A stretch of 64,000 bases of DNA from the NCBI GenBank assembly GCA_001898645.1, contig MKUQ01000016.1, positions 248,001 to 312,000 on the forward strand, in the 5' to 3' direction. This document shows, in pieces, positions 9,436 through 18,112 of the stretch; positions within the stretch are counted from its first letter, which is position 1; every line of letters begins with the position of its first letter. Source of the stretch: Burkholderiales bacterium 70-64. Its GTDB lineage: Bacteria; Pseudomonadota; Gammaproteobacteria; Burkholderiales; Burkholderiaceae_E. Made by a program: the position numbers and the translations under genes. Below the pieces are notes generated by a model. The model made no database searches and had not been told where the DNA came from. It worked only from the letters and a program-made list of their open reading frames with translations.

Positions 9436-10344
9436 TCAGAGTTCACCCAGGCGTGGGTGAGGCAGCGCCGGCAATTCCAGGCCCAGCCCGCGCAGACGTG
9501 ATCGCGCGCTTGCCAGGTAGGCACGGAAGATCTCCTCTTCCGCCGGCGCGGTCGCTGCGCCCAGCCCGCTTTCCGCTGCGAGCGCCTGCGCCCGCTTCTC
9601 CGTGCCGCCATCGATCGTCGTCGAGAGCGATGGGATGTGATACCCCGCGAATGCCACGCCCTTCAGCCAGGCGCTGGCGGCCTCGGCTATCGCCGCGCGC
9701 TGCCGGCTGTCGAACTCCCCGGAGCGCTTCGCCAGATATCGCCAACCGAACTCGGCATGGCGCGCCTTGGCGCGAACGCTCCTTTCCAGGATCTTCCGCG
9801 CCACCGCCTCCCTGGCGTTCGCCAGATAGGCGCGAAACAGCTCCAGCTCGAGCCCGTCTTCGATCGCGCAGTGAACCGCGACGTATGCGTCGAGGTCGAC
9901 CTCGGCATTGAGCGCATCACGGTAATAGCCGCGATTGATCACAGCCTCCCAGCCTCGTTCGGTGGGCCTGTCGAGGCAAGGCCCGAGCGACTTGGCGTAT
10001 CGATCGAAACACTCGACCAGCATCGCTTCTTCGGTATTGCGTACCGTGAGAAAGTACTTCGCGTCGACTTCACGGGCCCGTTCCATGCAGAACCGCAGCA
10101 GCAGCGCCGGAGTTTCCGCGATCCCCGTGTATTCCAGCCATGTCCGCCTGCTCCAGACCGTACGTGCGGCATCGCGCTGCGCAGCCGGCAACGCCGCGGG
10201 ATCGAAGGCACTCCAGGGGATATCGCCTTCCGGTGACCAGGTGTCGAGCTTCGCGTCTTCGTACAACCGGTGGATCGGAGCGATGCGGGTCGCCAGATCC
10301 AGGGGGAAGCGGACTTCGACCGGAATTCTGATGGGTGTGCTCAT
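9436..10344 (-). CDS. Ferritin-like diiron-family paralogue lacking iron ligands
   Basis: A 302-residue paralogue of the neighbouring diiron-type protein; they align throughout (for example WSRRTWLEYTGIAETPAL against WSRRAWGEYGAISESPAL). The iron-binding pairs are damaged: EESRH in the partner reads EEAML here, so the His is Leu, and DEARH reads AKARH, so the Glu is Lys. The helix-1 and helix-3 Glu residues remain. A normal diiron site is therefore unlikely, suggesting a structural or regulatory partner subunit. The start at 10344 overlaps the upstream stop as ATGA, so it is translationally coupled to the iron-sulfur flavoprotein. It may equally have a different role; no biochemical function is known to me. 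Confidence 0.68.
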   Translation of the reverse strand: MSTPIRIPVEVRFPLDLATRIAPIHRLYEDAKLDTWSPEGDIPWSAFDPAALPAAQRDAARTVWSRRTWLEYTGIAETPALLLRFCMERAREVDAKYFLTVRNTEEAMLVECFDRYAKSLGPCLDRPTERGWEAVINRGYYRDALNAEVDLDAYVAVHCAIEDGLELELFRAYLANAREAVARKILERSVRAKARHAEFGWRYLAKRSGEFDSRQRAAIAEAASAWLKGVAFAGYHIPSLSTTIDGGTEKRAQALAAESGLGAATAPAEEEIFRAYLASARSRLRGLGLELPALPHPRLGEL

Positions 10345-12938
10345 TGTTGGTCCCCGAGGGAAGCCGACCCGTCGGCGGTGGACGGGCTTGCAGCGCAACC
10401 GCTCTCGATCCCGACCACGTGATTGATGAAATAAGGCAGGTCGTAGACCGGCATGTCGTGCTTGCCGAGGCCTTCGAACTGGGTATGGCACCACGAGCAC
10501 GCCGTGATGACCGCGTCGGCGCCGGTTTCCCGCGCTTCGGACAGCAACCGGCCCTCGCCGATCTCGCGGGCGAGCTCCGGATCGCTCAGGTGCACCAGCC
10601 GATTCGGGCCGCCGCCGCAGCACTGCGTACCCTTCTTCGCCCGCCTCATCTCGGCCAGACGGAGACCGTCGATCGCGCCGAAGACCGCGCGTGGCTCATC
10701 GACCACCCCTGCCTTGCGCGCCAGCTGGCATGGATCATGATAGGTGACCACGCCCTCGTAGTCCTTCAGCCTCAATTTCCCATCCGCGAGCAGCCCGGCC
10801 AGGGTCTCGGCGAAATGCTCCACCGAGATGCCGTGCTTCTCGAGCTCGTAGTGCCGCCCGAGCATTTCGTGGCAGTCGGCGCACGCCGTGACGATTCTCT
10901 TGATCCCCATCGCCTCGAACAGCGCATGATTCTCGTCGCGCGACTGCTGGGCGAGCGCGGCATTCCCGCTCCAGAAGGCCGGGCTGCCGCAGCATTGCTC
11001 CCCATCCGCCACAGTGACCTGCATGCCGCCGCGCGCGAGCACCTCGACGGCGGATCTGGCAACCTCCGGGTAACGGTAGTAGTTGTTGCAGCCGATGAAG
11101 AACAACGTATCGGCGCCGTCCGTGACGGGCAGCCCGGACAACCGGTCACCATCGCACCCCAGGCAGCGTGATGCCTCGAACGCGGCCTCCTTCATCGAGA
11201 AGCCGCGGTCCACCTCGTCGAAGGTGGCGCGCCTGCGCTTCGAGCCGATCCGCCCCATCGGCGTGCGTCCTGCATGAACCCTCTGCGCATCGTGGGCCAC
11301 CGGCCAGGGCGGGACCCTCGCCTCATTCATCCCCGCCGCAGCGTGTTGGCGCGCCGGACGGCCAAGCAGCGCTGCTGCCGCCATCGCCGCATCCCGCCCC
11401 GAGGCCATGGCCTCCACGATCGATGTCGGGCCATTCACCACATCGCCCGCCGCGAAGATCGGAAGGGATGAACTGGCACGATACCCGGCGTCCACCACGA
11501 TATTTCCGCTTTCGTTCACTCGAAGAAGACCGCCGTCCATCCCCGGAAGATCGGCTTTCTGGCCGATGGCGACGATCACGGTGTCGGCCTCGATCCGTGC
11601 TTCGGATTCACGCAATGTCGCCCCGGAAGCTGCGCGCAATCGGACCGCATGCACCCTGCCTTCGAAACCGATGAACTCGGTGGGAACGACCGAATCGGTG
11701 AAGCGGACTCCCTCCTCGAGCGCACGAAGCAGATCCTCGTACTCGAACGGCGCTTTCTCGCGATGGCGCCGGTAGACGATCACCACCTCCCGCGCTCCGA
11801 GCCTCATCGCGGAGCGCGCAGCATCGAGGGCGGTTTTTCCGCCGCCGACGACGACGACACGGTTGCCGACATCGATGTCTTCCCCGCACTTCACGCTACG
11901 CAGGAACTCGAGCGCCCCCCGGACGCCGTCCAGGTCCTCGCCCGCGATCCCGATCCGCGCGGACGACCACGCGCCACCGCATACCAGGACCGCCGCGAAC
12001 CCGTCGTCGATCAGCCCCCGCAACCCCTTCTCTCCCGGGATCTCCACTCCGGTGCGTATCTCGACACCCAGCTCCTTCACGCGTTCGATGTCATACATCA
12101 CATCGTCGCTGCGTAGCGTGAAATCAGGGATCACGGTGGTCATCATGCCGCCTGGGACGCTGTCTTTCTCGAAGACGGTCACCCGAAACCCGTCTCGCCC
12201 CAGATGATTCGCTGCCGAGATGCCGGCCGGGCCGCTCCCGATCACCGCAATTCGCGGACCGGCAGGGACCGCATAGCGCCCGGCGACAGGGCGTTCAGAC
12301 TTCTTCTCCTGATCGATGCAGAATCTCTTCAAGCTCCTGATCGCAACAGGCTCGCCAATTTCCGACTGGCGGCATGCCGGCTCGCATGGATGCGTACACG
12401 CCCTTCCGCATACACTCGGAAGCGGGTTCGTCTTTCGAATCACTTCGAGAGCCTCGACCGGCGCCCCACGTGCGATCAGGCCGACATAGCCGGGAACATC
12501 CTGCTCGAGCGGACAGGCGATGCGGCAAGTCGCCTTGTTGCCGGGTCCGCTCCGCGTCGACTTGACCTGCTGGACGTTCCGGATCTTCTCCGGCGTCATC
12601 CCCAGACGGTGAAGCTCGTCGCGCATCGCCTGGTTGATGGCCGGCGAATCGATCTTGGCCCAATCGACCAATGAACAGGCGTCACGGCATCCATCGCACG
12701 AGAGGCAGGTGTAGACCAGGTCACGCAGATCGTACGAGACGTTCAGGCGTCCATCGATGATCCCGCGGGCAATCGTATTGCGGCCTCGCGCAGAGTAATG
12801 CTCGTGCCTGCGCCGCTCGCGCACCGGGCAGGGATGGTAGGTACCGGTGAGATCACGGACCATGTCGCGGCAATAGCCGCAACGATAGCAACGCATGATG
12901 TCCGCACGAACCCTCTCGAGCGCCGAATAGTCCGACAT
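10341..12938 (-). CDS. Multidomain iron-sulfur flavoprotein: HdrC/ferredoxin + GltD-like + HdrD-like (CCG) domains
   Basis: An 865-residue apparent electron-transfer fusion. Residues about 1-115 hold cysteine clusters (CYRCGYC and CLSCDGCRDAC) like HdrC or GlpC ferredoxin regions. Residues about 130-230 resemble the Fe-S domain of glutamate synthase small subunit and dihydropyrimidine dehydrogenase (CGRACTHPCEPAC). Residues about 228-540 are an FAD/NAD(P) oxidoreductase (GSGPAGISAA, then GGGKTALDAARSA). Residues about 615-850 carry two CCG-type modules (EQCCGSPAFW and TQCCGGGPNR), as in HdrD, GlpC or GlcF. The gene overlaps the GlcD-like FAD enzyme upstream by one base, so the two probably form a complex oxidising a 2-hydroxyacid-like substrate and passing electrons through clusters to a pyridine nucleotide or another acceptor. 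The direction of flow is unknown. Confidence 0.8.
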   Translation of the reverse strand: MSDYSALERVRADIMRCYRCGYCRDMVRDLTGTYHPCPVRERRRHEHYSARGRNTIARGIIDGRLNVSYDLRDLVYTCLSCDGCRDACSLVDWAKIDSPAINQAMRDELHRLGMTPEKIRNVQQVKSTRSGPGNKATCRIACPLEQDVPGYVGLIARGAPVEALEVIRKTNPLPSVCGRACTHPCEPACRQSEIGEPVAIRSLKRFCIDQEKKSERPVAGRYAVPAGPRIAVIGSGPAGISAANHLGRDGFRVTVFEKDSVPGGMMTTVIPDFTLRSDDVMYDIERVKELGVEIRTGVEIPGEKGLRGLIDDGFAAVLVCGGAWSSARIGIAGEDLDGVRGALEFLRSVKCGEDIDVGNRVVVVGGGKTALDAARSAMRLGAREVVIVYRRHREKAPFEYEDLLRALEEGVRFTDSVVPTEFIGFEGRVHAVRLRAASGATLRESEARIEADTVIVAIGQKADLPGMDGGLLRVNESGNIVVDAGYRASSSLPIFAAGDVVNGPTSIVEAMASGRDAAMAAAALLGRPARQHAAAGMNEARVPPWPVAHDAQRVHAGRTPMGRIGSKRRRATFDEVDRGFSMKEAAFEASRCLGCDGDRLSGLPVTDGADTLFFIGCNNYYRYPEVARSAVEVLARGGMQVTVADGEQCCGSPAFWSGNAALAQQSRDENHALFEAMGIKRIVTACADCHEMLGRHYELEKHGISVEHFAETLAGLLADGKLRLKDYEGVVTYHDPCQLARKAGVVDEPRAVFGAIDGLRLAEMRRAKKGTQCCGGGPNRLVHLSDPELAREIGEGRLLSEARETGADAVITACSWCHTQFEGLGKHDMPVYDLPYFINHVVGIESGCAASPSTADGSASLGDQQ

Positions 12939-14383
12939 CAGCCTATCCTTTCCTGTTTATCGATTTCGTCGACAAGGAGCCCCCGGTTCAGAATGTTCTT
13001 CGGATCCAGGAAGCGCTTGAGTGCGCGCAGGAACACCAGGTTGCCGGGGCGGTACCCGCGCACCATGTGGGGTGTCCATGTCTTGCCGGTCCAGTACGGA
13101 CACCCCCCCAATTCGATCATCTTCTCCAGAAGGGCATGCCAGACGCCGTAGGCTCTTTCCCGAACCGAGGCATCCTCGGAAAACGCGATCCTGCCGGCGT
13201 AGCTGATGGAGCTGCCTTTGGTCACTACACCCGTATTGGTCCAGTTCCGAAGGTCGGTTCCCTTGACCGCCATGACGAGATCCTCGTGGTCCCTCAAGTA
13301 ACTCTCGACGACCCGGGTGATCTCCGGGATCTTGGTCATCGGAACCAGGCACGCAATCGGGGCCACCACCCCGTAGACACGGGTCTTCGAGAACTCCGTG
13401 CCCATGATGTCGTACGTCACCGCCTTCGCAAGCGCAGGACCGATCTTCACGCCGCCATGGAATTCGGCGATCCGGTCGAGCTTCCTCAGATGCGACTCGA
13501 CGTAGGCCGACTCTCCGGCGATGCTCAGTCGAAAGATCAACTGGGTATCCGCAGGAATCTCCGAGCCAGCGCCGCCACCCGCACGCATCACTGCAATCGT
13601 GTTGGATCCGAAGCTGATGATTCCATCGAAGATCCCTGCCTGCTCGATCCGGATCGATGCCGCAGTACCTTTTTCCAGCGAGTCGAAGCAATAGGTCTCG
13701 AATGCACGAGCCTCCGGCATCGGATAGAGGCGGAGCGTCGCCTCGGTCTTGACGCCCAGGATGCCCGAGTCACCGATGAACAGGCCACCCAGGTCCGGGC
13801 CGTTGCAGTATCTCTGGAATCGACCGCCCGCCTTCATCACATCCGATCCGGTGTGAATGACGTCTCCTTTCGGGGTGACGACCTTCACGCTTACCACCTG
13901 CTCGCCGAACATCCCGTAGTAACCGGAGCCGACGCTGACGCTCGTGTTGGAAATGCAGCCGCCGACCGTGGCGGAGTAGATCGCATGGCCGCCGAGACAC
14001 ATCGTGACGTTCTTCGGATGCAACTCCGCCGCAAGCTGCCCGAAACTGACTCCCGCCTCGACCGTGACGGTCGCCTGATCGAGATCGACGGAGAGGATGC
14101 TGTCCATATCCGTCATGTCCAGCAGGATGCCTCCCCGGTAGACCGGTGTGACGCCTCCTGCCGCTGACGTCCCTCCACCGCGCACCGTGACAGGGACTTT
14201 CTCGCGATTTGCCAGCCTCAGGATCTCGGCCACCTGCTCGGTGGTCTTCGCCCTGGCAACGATGTCCGGAAAGCCACCATGTTCGAAACCGGCATCCACA
14301 TGGACCGCATAAAGCGCGAAATCCTCGGTAGCCAGATTCCGCTCGCCGACGATGCGCGCCAGACGATCGAAAAGCCGCTCCAT
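12938..14383 (-). CDS. FAD-binding oxidoreductase, GlcD/D-lactate dehydrogenase family
   Basis: A 481-residue flavoenzyme of the PCMH/VAO type that typically oxidises D-2-hydroxyacids. The FAD-binding domain (about 30-210) contains the loop VTVRGGGTSAAGG and the segment GGHAIYSATVGGCISN; the C-terminal half is the FAD-oxidase C domain. The start at 14383 (MERLFDR) has GGAG eight bases upstream; a GTG at 14419 would add twelve residues. Its stop overlaps the ATG of the HdrD/GltD-like fusion by one base, indicating translational coupling and probably a stoichiometric complex similar to GlcD with GlcF. The substrate is unknown but should be produced within the island. Confidence 0.83.
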   Translation of the reverse strand: MERLFDRLARIVGERNLATEDFALYAVHVDAGFEHGGFPDIVARAKTTEQVAEILRLANREKVPVTVRGGGTSAAGGVTPVYRGGILLDMTDMDSILSVDLDQATVTVEAGVSFGQLAAELHPKNVTMCLGGHAIYSATVGGCISNTSVSVGSGYYGMFGEQVVSVKVVTPKGDVIHTGSDVMKAGGRFQRYCNGPDLGGLFIGDSGILGVKTEATLRLYPMPEARAFETYCFDSLEKGTAASIRIEQAGIFDGIISFGSNTIAVMRAGGGAGSEIPADTQLIFRLSIAGESAYVESHLRKLDRIAEFHGGVKIGPALAKAVTYDIMGTEFSKTRVYGVVAPIACLVPMTKIPEITRVVESYLRDHEDLVMAVKGTDLRNWTNTGVVTKGSSISYAGRIAFSEDASVRERAYGVWHALLEKMIELGGCPYWTGKTWTPHMVRGYRPGNLVFLRALKRFLDPKNILNRGLLVDEIDKQERIG

Positions 14384-14516
14384 CTCCTGATCTCCAACTC
14401 CACTATTGTTCCGACCCACGTGGTCACGTCACGCAAGGGCTACGCCGGCAGGCCTCCATGCGGTTCGACAGGCAGCGCCGCGGGAGTGCTCCCCAGCCGT
14501 CGATCGAACAGCGCCG

Positions 14517-14903
14517 CTACGGCGCGGCCGCGATGGCCTCCACTTCGAGCAGCAGTTCCGGATGGACCAGGCCTTTCACTTCGACCATCGTGCTCGCGGG
14601 AAAGGGTGCCGAGAAATAGCGAGGTCGCAGAGCGGCCACGTGGCGGAACAACGACACGTCGGTGATGTAATAGTTGGTCTTGATGACGTCTTCAAAGCCG
14701 GCGCCGGCGGCATGCAGGATCTCTCTCAGGTTCTCGAAAATCCTTTCCGCCTGACCCACGATGTCCCCGGGGCCGACCACCTGTCCATTCCGGTCGAATG
14801 CGACCTGGCCTGATATGAACAGGAAGCGACCTTGCGCGAGCACCGCAGGCGAATAAGAGGCTGTCCAGGCTTCCGGGTTGCCGGGGTAGATGGCCTTTCT
14901 CAT
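14517..14903 (-). CDS. RidA (YjgF/YER057c) family protein
   Basis: A 128-residue RidA-family protein. Members hydrolyse reactive enamine or imine intermediates, or have related roles in degradation of nitrogen compounds. Family features are LFISGQVAFDRNGQVV in the middle and FPASTMVEVKGLVHPELLLEVEAIA at the end, the latter read in two parts of the same strand. The Arg that binds the carboxylate in classical RidA (usually in a ...RxxV motif near residue 105) is not present at that position: the text reads STMVEV, so a deaminase function is uncertain. It lies between the TIGR04076-like gene and the GlcD-like gene. Its presence hints that a nitrogen-containing or enol-type intermediate may arise in the pathway. 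Confidence 0.82.
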   Translation of the reverse strand: MRKAIYPGNPEAWTASYSPAVLAQGRFLFISGQVAFDRNGQVVGPGDIVGQAERIFENLREILHAAGAGFEDVIKTNYYITDVSLFRHVAALRPRYFSAPFPASTMVEVKGLVHPELLLEVEAIAAAP

Positions 14904-14919
14904 GATCCGCCCCGCCTGC

Positions 14920-15330
14920 TCAGGCCTTCTCGCAATGGACCTTGAAAGCCACCTCGCCTATGCCTCCGCACCCGACTCCCGTGTCGGTACACTTCATGTG
15001 ATCGTAGAGATGGCCATTCGGATCGAGCCCTTGGGTCAGGCGATCGAAGATCACGTAGCTGATGGGGAGCATGGGCGCCAAGGCCCAAAGGCATACCGGG
15101 AAGGTGCACTCGTCGGTCAACAGCATGCCGCTGCCATTGGCGACATAGCGGTCACCGATCTTTGGCTTGTATCCGCAGTTCTCCGCGGCCACGACCTCCA
15201 TGACCATCTTGTACGCACGGCGTGCCGGAGAGCCCTTTATGATCGCCTGTTGCTTCGCGGACAGGCTCTCCACCTGCTCTTCGGTGTACCCGAACGCATT
15301 GATCGCAGCTTTCTTGAATTCGTCATTCAT
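14920..15330 (-). CDS. Small protein resembling the TIGR04076 family
   Basis: A 136-residue soluble protein with no recognised catalytic signature. An N-terminal helical part (MNDEFKKAAINAFGYTEEQV) precedes a C-terminal part whose pattern (GDRY..., a Cys-x-W segment, then a Cys/Gly-rich stretch CTDTGVGCGGIGEVAFKV) resembles TIGR04076 proteins of unknown function; this is a by-eye resemblance. Five Cys residues in the second half could bind metal. The start at 15330 has GGAGGAGA upstream and overlaps the stop of the molybdenum subunit as ATGA, so it is translationally coupled to the molybdenum hydroxylase. It may be an accessory factor or small subunit of that enzyme; this is inferred from position only. 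Confidence 0.6.
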   Translation of the reverse strand: MNDEFKKAAINAFGYTEEQVESLSAKQQAIIKGSPARRAYKMVMEVVAAENCGYKPKIGDRYVANGSGMLLTDECTFPVCLWALAPMLPISYVIFDRLTQGLDPNGHLYDHMKCTDTGVGCGGIGEVAFKVHCEKA

Positions 15331-17615
15331 GACCGGGTCTCCTCCATGTTGTCTTGGCAGCGCCTCTGTTCGCGCACGGCAGCCAGGATGTGCTCCTGGC
15401 CGATCGGAATCGCCTTGACCTCCGTACCCAGTGCGTCCGCGATCGCGTTGAGGAGGGTCGGAGTCGTGCAATTGAGGGCGGCTTCCCCAATCCCCTTCGC
15501 ACCGAACGGGCCGGCCGAATAGGGCGTCTCCACCGCATCGGACATGAATTCGTCAGGCACGTCCATTGCGGTCGGAATCATGTATTGAGCGAACGACGGA
15601 CTTGTCGGCAGCCCATCCGAAGTGGTCATGTCCTCCATCAGCCCGTATCCCAGCGCCTGGATGGCACCGCCATACAGCTGGCCGTATGCCATGACCGGAT
15701 TGAGCACGTGGCCCATGTCGAGCACGTTGACGACCTTGAGGACCTGCGTTTCTCCGGTGTCCAGATCCACCTCGACATCGGCTGCTGCTGCCATGAAGGT
15801 ATGGCCGTACATGTATCGACCCTCGGAGGCGCGAAACCAGCCTTCCTCGCGGAGGTTGTCACCCGACTCCGAACAGGCCCTGGCAACCTCGGCGAAGAAC
15901 AGGGACCCGGCCGGCATCCCCTTGGTGCCGATTCGCGTGTCCTCGAAGACCAACTCCCCGGGGGGGACCTCGAGCAACTTCGCCGCGCGCGCCGCGAGCG
16001 TTTCGCGCAGGCGTTCAATGGCTCGCAGCACGGCATTGCCCAGTCCGAAGCTGAGTCTGGATGCCGAGGTCCTGCCGGCCCGCGGGCAGGTCCAGTTGTC
16101 GCTCATCTCGACCAGGACCGAGCCCATCGTCAGGCCGAACTGTTCGGCGGCAATCTGCGCCAGGACGGTCGTGATGCCCTGGCCAAGCTCGGTGCCGCCC
16201 GCGTAGACCGACACACTGCCATCGGAATGAACCTCGACGGCGGCGCCGACCCCGGATTTCCCGAGCACCGGTATGGCGCCCACATCGAACACCGGCATGT
16301 CGAAGCAGATGCTGCGGCCGATTCGTTTCCTCGAGTGCTCCGGTACGCTCGGCTTGGGACCCAGCCTTTCGAGGATGCGCTGCGTCAGGATATCGACGCT
16401 GACCGAACTGTCGCCCAGCATCGCACTGGCCGGTTGATCGCCAGGTTTCAGGAAGTTCTTCCGCCGCAGTTCCAGCGGATCCATGCCGAGGACGCGCGCC
16501 AGTCGATCCAGCAGGCATTCGCGCGCGATCGCCGCCTGCGGGGCTCCGAATCCGCGAAAGGCGCCCGAGTCGAGGTTGTTCGTGTAGATTGCGTCCGCCT
16601 GCGTGCTTACGTTCGGAATCCTGTAGGGACCCACCAGCGCGGACATCAACAGACCGACCACTTCCGGCGTCCGTCCCGAGTAGGGGCCGGCGTCCGCGAT
16701 CACTTTGCCCTCGAGAGCGTGAATCACCCCGTCTCGACCGGCCCCGATCCGCAGATGAATCTCGGCCGGGTGGCGTTTGGCATGAAAGATGAACGACTCC
16801 TCCCGCTCCAGCACCAGCATCACCGGCACCCCCGTAAGGTGCGCCATTGCCGCCAGGTGGACCTGGATGGTCGTGTTCAACTTTCCGCCGAACCCACCGC
16901 CGACAGGCGTGCCCTTGACGTGTATCTTCGATTTCGGGATGCCCAATCCGATATGGATGTCCTCTGCCACGCCGTAGGGATCCTGCAGACAGGACATCAC
17001 GTGCAGGACCCCTGATCGGTCCTGGTAGGCCACCCCCGACTCAGGTTCCAGAAAAGCCTGCTCCTGGCGAGGAGTGTCATAGGTCTCCTCGACGATCACC
17101 TCTGCGGCTCGGAAACCCGACTCGACATCGCCTTTCGAGAACTGCCTGTGGCAGCATCGATTGCCTGGCGACCCGGAGTGGATCAGATGGGCGCCCGGCT
17201 CCATCGCCTGAGCGGGAGATGTCAGAGGTTGAAGCACGTCGTAGCGCACCGATACCGCTGCTGCCGCCTGGCACGCGAGTTCCTGCGTTTCGGCCACGAC
17301 CATGGCGACCGCATCGCCAACGTATCGGGTTTCCCCGCCGATCGGTACGAGAACCGGACGGTGAGCGACTTCGTATCCGTAGAGGTTGGACCCGGGCAAG
17401 TCGCGCGCCGTGATGACCTTCCTGACGCCTGGCATCGCCTCCGCCGCGCTGCAATCGATCCCGAGCACGCGCGCCCTGGGGTGCGGCGAGAACACGATCT
17501 TTCCGTAGTGCATTCCCGGCAACCGGATGTCGCCGGCATAGATCGTCTGCCCCATCACCTTGGCCCGGGCGTCGACGCGTTCCACCCCCTTCCCGACGAT
17601 CCGTTGCTCAGTCAT
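15327..17615 (-). CDS. Molybdopterin-binding subunit of a xanthine dehydrogenase-family hydroxylase
   Basis: A 762-residue large subunit (CoxL/XdhB-like) that hydroxylates a carbon of an aromatic, heteroaromatic or aldehyde substrate using water. The cofactor-binding GGGFGGK motif (about 270), the AFRGFGAPQ segment (about 390) and the active-site Glu in GAKGIGEAALN near the C-terminus are all present. The start at 17615 (MTEQRIVGKG) gives the normal N-terminal MGQTIYAGDI stretch. It is 26 bases downstream of the 2Fe-2S subunit, and its stop overlaps the next gene. With the genes at 17642-18112 and 18109-18996 it forms a complete three-subunit enzyme. The residue after the first Moco motif does not by itself identify the substrate. 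Confidence 0.9.
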   Translation of the reverse strand: MTEQRIVGKGVERVDARAKVMGQTIYAGDIRLPGMHYGKIVFSPHPRARVLGIDCSAAEAMPGVRKVITARDLPGSNLYGYEVAHRPVLVPIGGETRYVGDAVAMVVAETQELACQAAAAVSVRYDVLQPLTSPAQAMEPGAHLIHSGSPGNRCCHRQFSKGDVESGFRAAEVIVEETYDTPRQEQAFLEPESGVAYQDRSGVLHVMSCLQDPYGVAEDIHIGLGIPKSKIHVKGTPVGGGFGGKLNTTIQVHLAAMAHLTGVPVMLVLEREESFIFHAKRHPAEIHLRIGAGRDGVIHALEGKVIADAGPYSGRTPEVVGLLMSALVGPYRIPNVSTQADAIYTNNLDSGAFRGFGAPQAAIARECLLDRLARVLGMDPLELRRKNFLKPGDQPASAMLGDSSVSVDILTQRILERLGPKPSVPEHSRKRIGRSICFDMPVFDVGAIPVLGKSGVGAAVEVHSDGSVSVYAGGTELGQGITTVLAQIAAEQFGLTMGSVLVEMSDNWTCPRAGRTSASRLSFGLGNAVLRAIERLRETLAARAAKLLEVPPGELVFEDTRIGTKGMPAGSLFFAEVARACSESGDNLREEGWFRASEGRYMYGHTFMAAAADVEVDLDTGETQVLKVVNVLDMGHVLNPVMAYGQLYGGAIQALGYGLMEDMTTSDGLPTSPSFAQYMIPTAMDVPDEFMSDAVETPYSAGPFGAKGIGEAALNCTTPTLLNAIADALGTEVKAIPIGQEHILAAVREQRRCQDNMEETRS

Positions 17616-17641
17616 TCGAGGCTCCGACCTGATGGCTGCCG

Positions 17642-18112
17642 TCACTTTTCGCCGGCGACGACGGCGCCGATCGCATCGACAATCTGGTAATACCCGGTGC
17701 ACCGACAGAGGTTTCCGGACAACGCCTCCAGAATCTGCGCCTTGGTAGGCCTGGGGGTTTCCTGCAGGAGCGCAACCGCGCTCATCACCACCCCGGGCGT
17801 ACAGAAACCGCATTGAACGGCGCCATGCTTGACGAAGGCTTCCTGCAACGGGTGCAGGCGATCGCCGTCGCCCACGCCTTCGATCGTCATCACCTGCTGG
17901 TTCTCTGCCTGAACGGCCAGGACAAGACAGGAATTGACGGGTTCGCCGTCCAGCAGGACCGTGCAAGCGCCACAGTCCCCTGCATTGCAGCCCTTCTTCG
18001 TACCGGTCAGACCGAGGTCTTCCCTCAGCACGTCCAGCAGGCTGCGATGCTCCTCGATCTCGATGGAATGGCTTTCGCCATTCACGGTCAGCACCAGGCG
18101 GCGACTCCTCAT
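17642..18112 (-). CDS. 2Fe-2S subunit of a xanthine dehydrogenase-family hydroxylase
   Basis: A 156-residue subunit carrying two [2Fe-2S] clusters. The plant-ferredoxin-type site is CNAGDCGACTVLLDG plus a fourth Cys in VNSCL. The second site is CGFCTPG with CRCTGY. Length and motif order match CoxS/XdhC-type small subunits. The start at 18112 overlaps the stop of the FAD subunit as ATGA, so the order FAD, 2Fe-2S, Mo is translationally coupled. It transfers electrons from the molybdenum site to the FAD subunit, in the cytoplasm. Confidence 0.92.
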   Translation of the reverse strand: MRSRRLVLTVNGESHSIEIEEHRSLLDVLREDLGLTGTKKGCNAGDCGACTVLLDGEPVNSCLVLAVQAENQQVMTIEGVGDGDRLHPLQEAFVKHGAVQCGFCTPGVVMSAVALLQETPRPTKAQILEALSGNLCRCTGYYQIVDAIGAVVAGEK

